A stretch of 64,000 nucleotides of DNA, taken from the NCBI GenBank assembly GCA_021527695.1, contig JAKFAO010000010.1:372001-436000 (forward strand), in the 5' to 3' direction. Under the pieces are notes generated by a model. It was not told where the DNA came from and did not search any database. It was given only the letters and a program-made list of their open reading frames with translations. The DNA is from Naematelia aurantialba (Eukaryota; Basidiomycota; Tremellomycetes; Tremellales; Naemateliaceae). Made by a program: the position numbers and the translations under genes. The stretch's first letter is position 1; the number at the start of each line of letters is the position of its first letter. Positions 1 to 10,176 of this stretch are shown one piece after another.

Positions 1-1680
1 CCGAGCCGGCCGGCCGAGGGGTTGTAGTTGGCCGATTTGGTGTCGGCCTGAGCGGCGGCGGCAACCAAAGGCTGCGTGGCGTCTTCGAGCGACTTGGCCG
101 GGTCGTGCGGCAGGAGCCCGGCGTGCACGACGATCGTGTCGAGCGAGGGGATGTGCAGGACCAATGGCAGGTTGAAGAGGTACAGGTACGCCTGCCGCTT
201 GAGGGTCCTGCGTGGATATCGTCAGCCTGGTCTTTGGCATGGTGTGGCCCGAGTGTAGGGCCGCATGAGGGAGAGATGCCACTCACCGCGCAATCTTCCA
301 GTGCTCGCCCTTCCATTCCCAGCCCTTGGGGTACATCTTCCCCTCCCTCCCGAGGGTACGATACACGCCTTCGACCGGCCCATTGTCGAGCGCATCCACA
401 AACGTCTCCCAGTTGTCCCCGCCGGCCCACTCCATCCAATTCCGCCACTGCACGACCGGCTGGTCATGGTTGCCCCTGACGCCGAGGATACGGTGCCGGT
501 TCATCCAGATCAGCACCTCCTCGTTCTGCTCGCCTTTGGCAACGAGGTCGCCCACGTGGATGAGAAAGTCGTGCGATGTGTGGTAGTCGAGCTTGTCCAT
601 GAGGCGCTGGAGAGGCGCGTATGAGCCGTGCACGTCGCCGATGAAGATTGTGCGCTTCCCTGGCGTGGCGAGGTCGATTGAGGATGGGGGGATGGTGTGC
701 AGCATTGTGTATTTTTCAAAGTCTGGTGGTGTCAGCGCTGGTTGCGACAGTTGGTGATGACAGATGCGGCGTCGCTCCACGCTTTGGCAGCTCGGAGCAC
801 TCCACTGCCAGCAGAGCACGCCAGTGTCCAGAGTGACATCTCGGAGCACTCCACTGCCAGACAGAGCACCCCAGTACCCAGACAGAGCACATCGCTGCCC
901 GGAGCAACCCACTCTCAGACGTAGCACTCAACTCTCCGGACAGAGCACTCCACTACCAGAGCACACCAGAGCCGCCAACTCACCAAGCTTCGGCTTGACG
1001 TCCGCCGTCCCCTCCGCCTCGCCCGCACTGCTCGTGGTGCTCGCCTGCCCGAGATCCTGGGCCACCCAGCCTGCTCCGCCGACGCCCGCCTCGCTCCCCA
1101 CCCCAAACACCTTGCGCAGTCCCGCCGCGGCGCCGTGCCGCGCCGAGCGGCTGTCCTCCGTCGTCCCTGCGAGGAAGGTGATGCTGCTCAGGAAAATCAC
1201 CACTACCGCCAATGCCACGATACGCCTGAGGACGGGATAGAACGGGCCCCGCCGTGCACCTGCATCCGTACCCGCCCCAGCACCCGCACCCGCACCAGTA
1301 CCCAGGCGCAACCCCCACGTACGCGACCGCGACCGCCAACCCGATGTCGATGTCGAGGGAAAGGGAGAGAGAGAGAGAGAGGGAGAGGGAGAGAAAGAGG
1401 TCGAAGTCGGGTGGGTGACTGACGGCGACGACGGGGCGGGCGAGAAGAGCCCGATGGGGGGCGCCGACGGCACGGGCAAGAGCTCGTCGAAGATCGAGTG
1501 CGAGTGCTTGGGGGTGACGCGCGTGGGGGGGACGAACGGCCCAGACGGAGGCTGGTCGTAGGCGTCGACAAAGCCGGTCCGGTGCGTCGGCGTGCCAGGG
1601 CTGGACGGTGCCGGGCCGTACCGCGGCGGCGGCGGCGCACCGTCTTGCGACATGGCGGCGGAGTGTGTTGGTGTATCCAA
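1..1680 (-). CDS. Ppn2-like calcineurin-type metallophosphoesterase, membrane-anchored (C-terminus missing at the left edge)
   Basis: Three exons are visible: 1680-984, 722-287 and 207 to the edge. Exon 1 encodes a Pro/Ser-rich cytosolic-type tail of about 150 residues and then one hydrophobic segment (RIVALAVVVIFLSSITFLAG), so the protein is probably a type II membrane protein. Exons 2-3 carry the metallophosphoesterase signature: GDVHG, VGDLV, GNHD and, after the second intron, HAGLLPHDP. These are metal-ligand motifs of the PPP/ApaH-like fold, and with a short N-terminal anchor they fit yeast Ppn2, the vacuolar endopolyphosphatase. The role is therefore probably polyphosphate or nucleotide-polyphosphate cleavage in the vacuole. 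Met10 (1653) is an alternative start. Both introns have GTGAGT donors, and intron 1 holds a minisatellite. Family placement is by motif only; another ApaH/PrpE-like phosphatase is possible. Confidence 0.8.
780..960. repeat. Degenerate minisatellite in the phosphoesterase intron
   Basis: Irregular copies of a unit around GAGCACTCCACTGCCAGACA recur through this stretch, entirely inside intron 1 of the Ppn2-like gene (983-723). It lengthens an intron that would otherwise be typical in size. Confidence 0.75.
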
Positions 1681-1699
1681 GTCCTGGTGTACGAGATCT

Positions 1700-2480
1700 C
1701 GTGTAGAAATTTGTGGATGGTGGATGGTGAATGGCGGGTGGTGGATGGTGGATGGTGGATTGTGAATGGTGGATTCTAGACGGTGGGTCGATGAGTGCTG
1801 GATTCTAGATGGTGGGTGGTTAATGGTGGATGGTGGGTGGTGGTGGAGGTGAGGGATATGACGGCCGGCAGCTACGACAGTCCTTCAGGCTGCGGGTCTA
1901 GGTACAGCTAGCGATCTAACCGGAACACATGGCCACCTCGAGGTGTCTCGAGGCACAGGATACGTCGAACGAATGCTTCGAACATACAAGTCGGAGCTGC
2001 CACAGTCAATTCGCACAGTCGCGCACGGAGGCCGAGTGGCGGCGAGCTGCGAGTGGCGAGTGGCGAGTGGCGGATGGTGAATGGAGAATGGCGACCGCGA
2101 GTGGCGAATCCCCGCTGACGATTGACAACGGCACGGTATCCATCGAGGCTACTAACATGAGATATGTCGAGGCGCAAGTAAGTAAGATAGCCGTGCGTCA
2201 GGCGTTCTGCGCTTGTTCTGCGACTCCCCCAAGTCTCAAGTCTGTATCCCTGCTGCCTGGTATATCAAGGTATCAGTTGCCACAGCAGCGTCGGCCACGA
2301 ATATCTAGTATCTCCACAACTCGCGACCATGCACCTCCAGGACGACTGCCGTCGCCAAAGAGCGACCGGCGAATTACGCAGACAACATCCATACGTGTAG
2401 CCGGACTTGCCATACAATCCTACATGTACAAACTGATCTTCCTGAAAGCCACGCCGCCCTCGACCCTCGATCCATCTCCC
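1700..2480. other. Intergenic region with TGGTGGATGG-type and GAGTGGC-type repeats
   Basis: No gene was found here. Two purine-rich tandem tracts stand out: about 1716-1855, built on GTGGATGGTGGAT, and about 2035-2115, built on GAGTGGCGAGTGGC. The interval separates the start of the Ppn2-like gene from the 3' end of the WOPR gene, both transcribed leftwards. Confidence 0.6.
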
Positions 2481-2680
2481 AAACCATCACATCCTCTCCT
2501 CTTTCATGTCTCCTCTCCTTGCATTTGCTCCTCTTCCTTCGCATCGCCCTCCCTTCGCACCTTCCTCGCGCTTATACCTCTCTCACTTCCCCTTGCGCCC
2601 TCCCTGTTCCACGACCTCGGACCGCGTCGGCGTAGCACGGAGGACACAGCCTAGCACACAAACACTGCACTCTGTCTGCC

Positions 2681-4437
2681 CTATACCGCCACTTTACGCC
2701 CCAGCTCCCCAAGCTGTCTGCTATCTTCCGTCCCTCCGCCGACCGCGCCGGCAGAGGCACCATCAGCCATGTGGCGCGGACTTTGCTTCCCGCCCAACCC
2801 CCCGACGACCTCTGCGTTCCCACCACTCGCGCTTGCAGGTTCCTCGATCGCCATGCGAAGAGGCGGCAGCGTCAGCCCGCCTGACGTCACAGAATCGGGA
2901 TTCAGGAGATTGGAGCCTATCGACATTTTGGGTGACCGGCCCGCGGCTGCCGTGTCGGCCGTCGATCCTTGCGGTGGCTGAAGCGTTCCAGACGTGTTGC
3001 CGCTCATCATGTTTGCGTTGGGATTGAAGTTGGAGCTGTTAGGCAGAGGTATGGGGCGCGGATCGGTCTCTGGTGAACGTTTCATTGGGGGCGGAGGCGG
3101 CGCTTCGTCCGGGTAGTAGTCGCGCGTCCGGGGATTGTACATGCCGTTATTTGAAGCAGCATAAGGGTCGGATGGGTATTGATTGTTTGGGTATGGCTGC
3201 GCATACGGATGTGAGGGCGATGGGTCGCGCTCTCGATAGTATGGGTCGGACGGCACGCGATTGCCGCTACTCGCCATGCCGTTACTGCTCCCTCCGCCGC
3301 CCGGACGCTGCCCGTTGGAGTAGTAAGGGTGATATCGCTCGCTCGGCGGATACGCTGGTGGCTGCGACATGTGTCGGCCCATGTACGGTTCGGGGCGACC
3401 GGGTCCGCCAGGGTAGTAGTGCGGTGGCCGACTTGCACCAGGGCCGGGGTAAGGATATGCGTCGTGCCCTCCTGGAGACGGGGGATGACGGTAGGTATGG
3501 GCCTCGGGTGAAGGGAAAGCTGTCGCTGGTGCAGATTGGGGACCGGGCCCGTCGCGTCGTCGGGAGGCGTAGACCTCTTCGCGGCGATGTTCCCATTCCG
3601 GCCAGATACCTGGAGGGATTTTGAGAGAAGCTAACAGTGGGAGCTGGTGGGGCAAGGGAAGAGGATTATGCGCATCGCCTTGGGGGTTGTGCTGCATTAT
3701 GTGAGCGCATGTTCCACTCGGGGGAGGGGTGGGCAAGCCATACCTTGCTAGAGTACGCGACGACGTGGAATTTTTTCACCTTGGTGGTGACTGGGTGGGT
3801 CATCGTGGTCGAGTAGGTCTGTTTGACGAGACTCTCGGCTTGCTTCGGGTTGGCGAAATAGCCCGTGGGGGCGTTGTAGTTTGGGTATGCATGGTGGGGC
3901 GAATCGTTGCGCGGAGGAGGTGAATGTGAATCGGAGGATCTGAATGGGAGTAAGTCGGGACAAAAATTGAGGCGTTGGCGCGGTTTGGGCGGTTCTGGGC
4001 GTGGATTGGGGGGTGACGATGGACGTACTCTGTATACACGAGGAAGCCACCGCCGCCGACTCGGGATGCACCCCAGCGGCGGCCGTCTGTCCATCTGCGC
4101 ATGTTGGTCTCCTCTGCTCCTGTCAGCCGGGCAAAAGAGGTGCTGGGCGGAGAGGGCAAAAGGCGAAAGGCAGCGGATGATGCAAAGGGGGCCGAGGTGA
4201 CATACCTTCCTCCCAGACCCACACAGTTCCTGGACGGATCATGGACCGTTCATGGCCGGTGAGCCTGCGTGTGACTCGTGGCACGAGCCCCAGGCGCACT
4301 GCTTCGAGAATGTGGATGCTGCGTGAGTGGTGAGCGGGCAGCTGTATGGTGGGTGCTGTGACCTACGCATCGGCGGGCGACTTTAACGCGCAGATCGCTG
4401 CGGGCTGTTGTGTCGACGAGGATGCGTATACGCTCAT
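2681..4437 (-). CDS. WOPR-domain (Gti1/Pac2/Wor1 family) transcriptional regulator
   Basis: Five exons join in phase: 4437-4367, 4318-4206, 4119-4029, 3939-3744 and 3643-2681. The first four encode a WOPR DNA-binding domain almost from the N-terminus: ADAIHILEAVRLGLVPRVTR, then RPGTVWVWEEG, MRRWTDGRRWGASRV, GGGFLVYTE, and the second half LVKQTYSTTM...VKKFHVVAYSSK. Family members control morphological switching, conidiation or secondary metabolism in the nucleus. The remaining roughly 320 residues are low-complexity, rich in Pro, Tyr, Ser and Asn (prion-like), as in Wor1-type proteins. The start ATG leaves only about 15 residues before the domain, shorter than usual. The acceptor of the last intron was chosen for phase and is the least certain junction. 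About 2.5 kb upstream is gene-free. Confidence 0.85.
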
Positions 4438-6972
4438 CGTGAGGGCGCCGACAATGACGTGGATGTGTCGAGTGAGCGATGTTTGCGAGGGTGCAGAGGA
4501 GAGATGAGGCCTCGAGGATGGGGGCCAAGAGCGACCGTGGCAGAGGGAGAGACAGAGAGAGTGAGTGACCTTGGTGGTTGGGTCGAGAGACGATGATTTT
4601 AAAAGCAAGAAGCTAAAAGTGGTACGGAAAACTAGCGTTAAAGGAGCGGCTGGTGCCTGATGAGCGACAGCCGCGACGTCTGAGCTGGTCCTGCTTTCTT
4701 TTGGGTTTTGCTTTCTTTTAGCTAGGCAAGTCTGGCAGTGTGGCGAGGGTGGTGGGTGACGGGTAGTCCTGTGGTCTTGGAGCAGGCAGCTGAGATGGTG
4801 AAGAGTTGTCACGGGGAGTCTGGCGATCCAGCCAGCCAAAAAGGAAGGAAAGGAAGCCACGGGTAAACAGAAACAAGGGGGAGAAAGAAGGCTGATTTCC
4901 CGATCTAATGGGGGTGACGCCCACACGATGACAGGACAGACGACGATAGCCAGACGAGCCAACAGGAGCACGACATCTGGAACAGCACCCAAGACTGGGC
5001 ACGAGAGAGCGAGAGAGGACCTGTTGGGCTGCCGCAGTAGCCCTGTGCCTCTGCCCCTCTGTCCCTCTGTCCCTCTGTGCCCCCCCTGCCGTGCTTGACC
5101 GCGGCGGTGTCTGCAGTCACCCCGGTCCCTGCCCGATCGAGCGAGCACGGTATGCATGATTGCCGTCCTTGCATTTTTGGCAGTGCGCCCACCCCGGATT
5201 ATATACATTTATATACACAGGCTCTTTTTTTTTTGATTCCTTGGGCTGCGTACTTGGCTGCAATCCTGTGCTGCAGGTTTGCCGGCATCAGAGTAGCGTG
5301 CCAAGATTTGCCCTTGGCCCCCAGGGGTGCCGCCGCCAGGGGCCGGCCGCGGCGAGCGGCCACCCAACTGAGACTGACCGACGAACAAACTGAATACGAT
5401 GCATGGATGACATGGGCAGAGGGACGCGGCGCACAGGGCCACGGGCAGAGGCAGGGGGGGAACGCAGAAACGCACAGAGGGAGGAGGGAGACGGGAGGGA
5501 GACGAGGGCGGGGCGGGGCGTGACGACGAGCGTCGGACGACGACGCGACATACCCGACGAGCGAGGCAGTGGAACGGTGACTCGAGTTTGCAAGAGCCCA
5601 CCGCGGGGCTGCGGTGCTCAGTGTTCAAATGCGTCCGGGTGTGCAGTGGGCCATGACATACCCTCCTGGCGGGAAGCGCGCAGGGAGAGAATGACGACCT
5701 GCGAATCATTCGTTTGCTCAGCAGGGGACGGCCGCTAATTATTGCCTTTGCCTCGAGCGATTTTAGCTTGCGCTTTGGCTTTAAGCCTCTCAAGGCTGTC
5801 GCTGTCTGGCCCCTTGCAGCACCCTCCCCCCTCCGCCTCCCCCCCTTCCCCGCGGCCGGCCCGTCTCGCGGGACCTTTCTTTAGCACTGCTGCTTCTCGG
5901 TTTCCTCCCGCCACAGCGCTGCCCAGGCTGGGATCTAAGGGACAGGCAATATCCTTACTTTATGTCCCGGTCCAACTCTGCCATCACCGAAACGAAAAAA
6001 AGCCACCGTAACCACGCCGGTCCTCCCCGCGCCTAGGCCCACAAAGACCGCACCGCCCAGCCTGCATCACGACAGATCGATCTTCGGCACGCTTCCTTGC
6101 CCGCCCTGCACCCCGCACCCTAACAACCGCAGCCGCAGCATGCAGGGCACGCAACACTACGCTGAGTTGGGACGGCTGCATTTCAGTACAGGGCGCAAGG
6201 CTGCAGGGGTCAGACGCATTGCTCGCATCGGAGATGCAGCAGCGTTCGTCCGACCGACTGAACACAGGGCATAGAGCGGCCCGACAAAGTAAGGTTGTCA
6301 TACTTGACGGTTATACGAGCCATATTTATCCAACCCTGTGCCACTCCAAGTCCAGAACCGCCCAGTCTATTCATAGGGGAGTCTGCCATGTCAACTCCCC
6401 GATCATGAGCCATTCCCGGCCCGCGTCACCTGGCGATCTACCGAATGGCCTTCTCCGACGTTTTTCCCTCTCCGCATTTTATGATCCCGCACGTCCCTCT
6501 CTCCGTCCTCTCCGACGGCTCCCTCCTCCCCCACCCCTCCCTAGCGGTGCCTATCCGTCCACTACTTTTTGCGCTTTGTGTTATGCCCTGAGTGATCGGA
6601 AACTCAGGAACAGGAACGATTTTAGCGTCGATTCGGCGATGCCCCATTGAATTTCCAATGGCTCGCGCCTGACTCTGCACCGCAGTGCGCCTGCCACGTC
6701 TCTATTCCAACCCATGTCTAGTACAGCGTATTGTCATGCATGGTCGGTGGTTCAAGATATGACAATGAAAAAGTGATCTATGAACAATGCGATGGGTGTC
6801 CTGTGGACGTGCAACGAATTTTATGCAAGAAGCAAGGAATGGTCCACGCGATCACACCAAGGCGGGATGGTGGCCGTGGACTCAAGCGACTATATGCAGG
6901 TGTGTTCCCGAAGATGACCAGAGTGGGTCCCAAGGGAAGGGAATGTGGAGAGAGGAAGGTCGGCGGCGCGAC
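4438..6972. other. Long gene-free region upstream of the WOPR regulator
   Basis: About 2.5 kb without a convincing gene lies between the WOPR start and the 3' end of the mannosyltransferase. Open frames here are short, mutually overlapping and compositionally poor. The stretch holds pyrimidine-rich tracts (around 5800-5900 and 6480-6545), a run of ten T (5227-5236), and AT-rich TATATACATTTATATAC at about 5200. I infer a long promoter and 5' leader, as is usual for master regulators. No specific binding sites could be assigned. Confidence 0.5.
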
Positions 6973-9457
6973 CTAGAGACCATCTGCTTTCCAACTTCCT
7001 CGGACTACGATAGTCAGTAGTGGTCGTACGGGGGTGACGACTCACACTTATGCAGCACGTTGGCCTGCGGCGAGTCCGGCCCCTCGGCATGAAAGTCCTT
7101 CTGCCCGCCTGGGGAGAACGCCGTGATGGGCAGCACGAGGACGTCGCCTATCCTCAAAGGGTGGTCGAGCCCTCGGAGGCGGTGCCACGTGACGTTGTGT
7201 CGTGCGAGCAGGAATCTGGTGCAGCGATGAGCGTCAGTATGGTTCATGGTTCAACGGCCCAGATGGCGCGTTGGAGGTCAATGCAGTGAATGATTATTCG
7301 GAGATTGGAAGATTGGAGAGGGAGATGGGATAAGGAAGAAGGAAGGTGGGAGATTGATAGATCGAGCTTGCACGAGCACGGCTACCAGACGCAGAGAATT
7401 GGTAGTAGGACGGGCTACAGAATCGGCGCAGCAGACACTCACGCCAGCACCGCGTCTGTAAACAGACCCGGCCCCGTCCACTCCATGACGCTCATGACCT
7501 CGACCAGCGTCTTACCTCTCCAGCGCTCGACCTCGTCCGCCCACCCGTGTGGGCGGTCCGCCTGCAACTGGGCGATGGCGGCTGCGCGCTCTGCTTCCCA
7601 GTCCACCACCAGCCTCGTGGCATTCACCACGCGCCGCGCTGCGTCGAGGAAGATCGGGTGGGCCGGCGCGGCCCCGAGCGTCCACTGGCAGATCCCGAGC
7701 GGGCGCGGCCAGCCCTCGGACCACCGCGGATGCGCATGCACGTCGACGTCCACCGCGACCACCACGGCAGGGTGGGTCGGGTACCTCGCCCGCCAGTCTG
7801 GTCCGTCCGTCCCGCTCAGGTCGAGCACCTCGACGCCGAGCTGGCCCCACTGCTCGATCGGCCGTAATGGCTGCGTCTGCTCCGGTCAGCACGTGCCGTG
7901 GTGTTGGAGTCATGATGGACGGCTACCATCGCCGACCACGATCATGATCATGATCACGACCACGATCTCCGACGGCGAGAGCGTGCGGCACTCGGGAGGC
8001 TCGTAGGGAAAGCGCTCGACTCACGTCGACGTCCGAGTAGACACCGCCAACAACGAGGGGAAGGAGGTACCGCAGAAAATCCGCCCGCAACACGCCTCGC
8101 TGCATGGCCTTCCACGCCCACAGCACATCACTCCGCTCGAACACCCTGGCGACCCAGTCCTCCGCGTCGGCGTCGTCCATAAACTTCACACTCCACCCAT
8201 CAACGGCATTCATGCTCGCCCACGCCGCGGACTCGGCAGACGGGACCGCCGGCTTGACTTTATCCGTCTGGTGGATGTTCTTGTAGGCGACCATAGCGGG
8301 TGGGTGGGGTTTGGCGGGAAACAACGACAGCGGCGCAATGAGCTGCGCTTCAGACGGCGGGAGGTGCGCGATCAGCGCTTGGGTAAGCGGGGCTTCCAAA
8401 CGCGGAGGGAGGGTCGCGAGGAATTGCTGTAGCTGGAGAAAGTACCTGGGACGTCAGGATGCCCAGCGTAAGACGGTAGGCAGAAGGACGAGTAGATCGT
8501 ACGTCAGGACGCCAAGCGTAAGACGGTAGACAGAAGGACGAGTAGATGGGACGTCAGGACGCCAAGCGTAAGATGGTAGACAGAAGGACGAGTAGATGGG
8601 GACGTCAGGACGCCAAGCGTAAGACGGTAGGCAGAGGACGAGTAGATCGTACGTCAGGACGCCAAGCGTAAGACGGTAGGCAGAAGGACGAGTAGATCGT
8701 ACGTCAGGATGCCAAGCGTAAGACGGTAAAGAGAAGGACGAGTAGACAGGTAATCGGTACTAAGGCGACAGAGGATCTTCAACGGAAACGGCAATGGCGA
8801 CTCACTCCCTCGTCCCCTGTGCACCCGCCGCCACACCCAGCCTGTACCGGTCTTCTCCAGCTGGCCCAGATCCCTCAACCCCACACCATCGTCCGGATGT
8901 ACCCACCCCATCTGCTCTGTCCATCCCCACATTCGCCCTCTCCGCGCGTCTGCGCCCCCTCCGCCCCCCTCGGCATAGACGTCCCCGCCGTCCGGCATGG
9001 GCGCAGCGACCTTGCCTCCGCTTACCAGTCGTGCTGGCCTCAGCATGATCCAACATGCCAGCACGAACAGCGCGATTCCAGCCAGACCGATGCTTCGTTT
9101 TCGTGATTTTTGCGACGGCCCCATCGCGCCAGCGCTGTACAGGTAGGACAAGGCGCTATGCGCCTGTGAGTTCGGGTGTAGGTGTGGGGGTGTGTTCGGG
9201 TGTGGGGGTGAGTGTGGGCTGGGGTGTTGGTGTTGGTGTTGGTGTTGGTGTTGGTGTTGGTGTTGGTGTGGGTGTTGGTGTTGGTATGGGAGAGACGCGG
9301 ACGCGGACGAGGACGCGTTGGACGCTGCAGGTAGCCAAGGCGAGGCATACAGTATCGCGCGGTCGTACGTCCGTCTCAGGAGATGCGCGAGTGCCGATAC
9401 CGACAGAGGCTGGGACGAAGTCGAGGAAGAGCCATACGGCCGGGCCGCGTCGTCCAT
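6973..9457 (-). CDS. Och1/Hoc1-like GT32 mannosyltransferase, type II membrane protein
   Basis: Exon 1 (9457-8806) encodes a cytosolic tail with a His-Gln repeat, one transmembrane helix (GLAGIALFVLACWIML) and a stem. Later exons (from about 8440 to 8025, 7870-7443, 7215-7046, 7004-6973) encode the catalytic domain: KNIHQTDK, MQRGVLRADFLRYLLPLVVG, then GVYSDVD|PLRPIEQW, in which the DxD sugar-nucleotide/Mn site is split by an intron. The C-terminus is FRGSWKADGL, matching the HHFSGSWK-like ending of Och1 proteins. The role is addition of alpha-1,6-mannose to N-glycans in the Golgi. Intron 1 is about 360 nt and made mostly of six 50-bp repeats. Its 3' junction could not be phased cleanly: the GTGAGT donor at 8805 gives phase 1, but the obvious acceptor near 8446 gives phase 2. 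Final-exon phases are consistent. Confidence 0.87.
8451..8750. repeat. Six tandem copies of a ~50-bp unit inside the mannosyltransferase intron
   Basis: Copies begin with ACGTCAGGA at 8451, 8501, 8551, 8602, 8651 and 8701 (spacing 49-51 bp) and are nearly identical. On the transcribed minus strand each copy carries CTGACGT preceded by a pyrimidine-rich run, which resembles a branch-site plus polypyrimidine module. Confidence 0.92.
9186..9290. repeat. Coding microsatellite giving a His-Gln tract
   Basis: Plus-strand GTTGGT hexamers read on the minus strand as CACCAA, encoding alternating His-Gln in the cytosolic tail of the mannosyltransferase, followed by a His/Pro-rich stretch. Confidence 0.85.
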
Positions 9458-10176
9458 CCCGCTCCGGCAGGCCCTTCGGTTGTTACAGAGACAGTCTAGA
9501 GCCCTTGCTCAGGATGCAAGCTGCGAGAGCGGTGGTCTGGTGCTGCTCTCGTTGAGACTGTCACTATTGCTGATGGTGCTGATGGTGTTGAAGGTGTTGA
9601 GGGTGTTGATGGTGTTGATGGTGTTGATGATGTGGATGGGTGCTGACGGTGTTGATGGTGTTGATGGTGCCGCCAAATGCAAGTACGAGCTTCCTGCGTC
9701 CGTGTTCGTGAACACTTTGCCAGTCAGTCGCACACGACAATGGCCATGACTCCAAGTGATGACAAAAATTTGCCCAGACGAAAAACAGCACTCACCATCA
9801 CCGCAGCCGCCGCAGTCGCCCCCCGGGTCCCCGAGGCCGTGACGATCAAATCCCGCGAAATCTGCAGTGCTCGCTCGACACGACTGCAAACATGCAGCTT
9901 AGCTAGCACATTGATTCATTTCTTGGCTTCTGACGGTATTCTCTCGTTATTCTCAACTTGGATTGGGATACTAGCAAACAAACTACGCGATACAATGAGA
10001 TTTTATCGACACAAAAATGTTGGAACACTGTAGTGGGTGGCAAGAAATTTGGATTTGGGAAAATGACAGGCACGACCAACAACGCTTGTTGCGAATGGCA
10101 GAAGAGGTACAAGAACCGTCCAGAGACAAGGAGATCCCCTGAAACACCGATGAGATATCCGACAATGAGTCGTCGT
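9458..10176. other. Intergenic region with a GTTGATGGT repeat
   Basis: No gene is supported. About 9571-9670 is a 9-bp repeat based on GTTGATGGT. A good GTGAGT donor on the minus strand near 9790 could belong to a 5'-UTR intron of the mannosyltransferase gene. The right part is the 3' flank of the zinc-finger gene. Confidence 0.45.

Noticed and set aside
6219..6650. Open frame in the gap upstream of the WOPR gene
   Set aside because: It has no recognisable motif, a Pro/Arg-rich artefactual composition and no adjacent splice-compatible exons.
8451..8750. CRISPR-like array
   Set aside because: The units are contiguous tandem copies without unique spacers, and the context is a eukaryotic intron.
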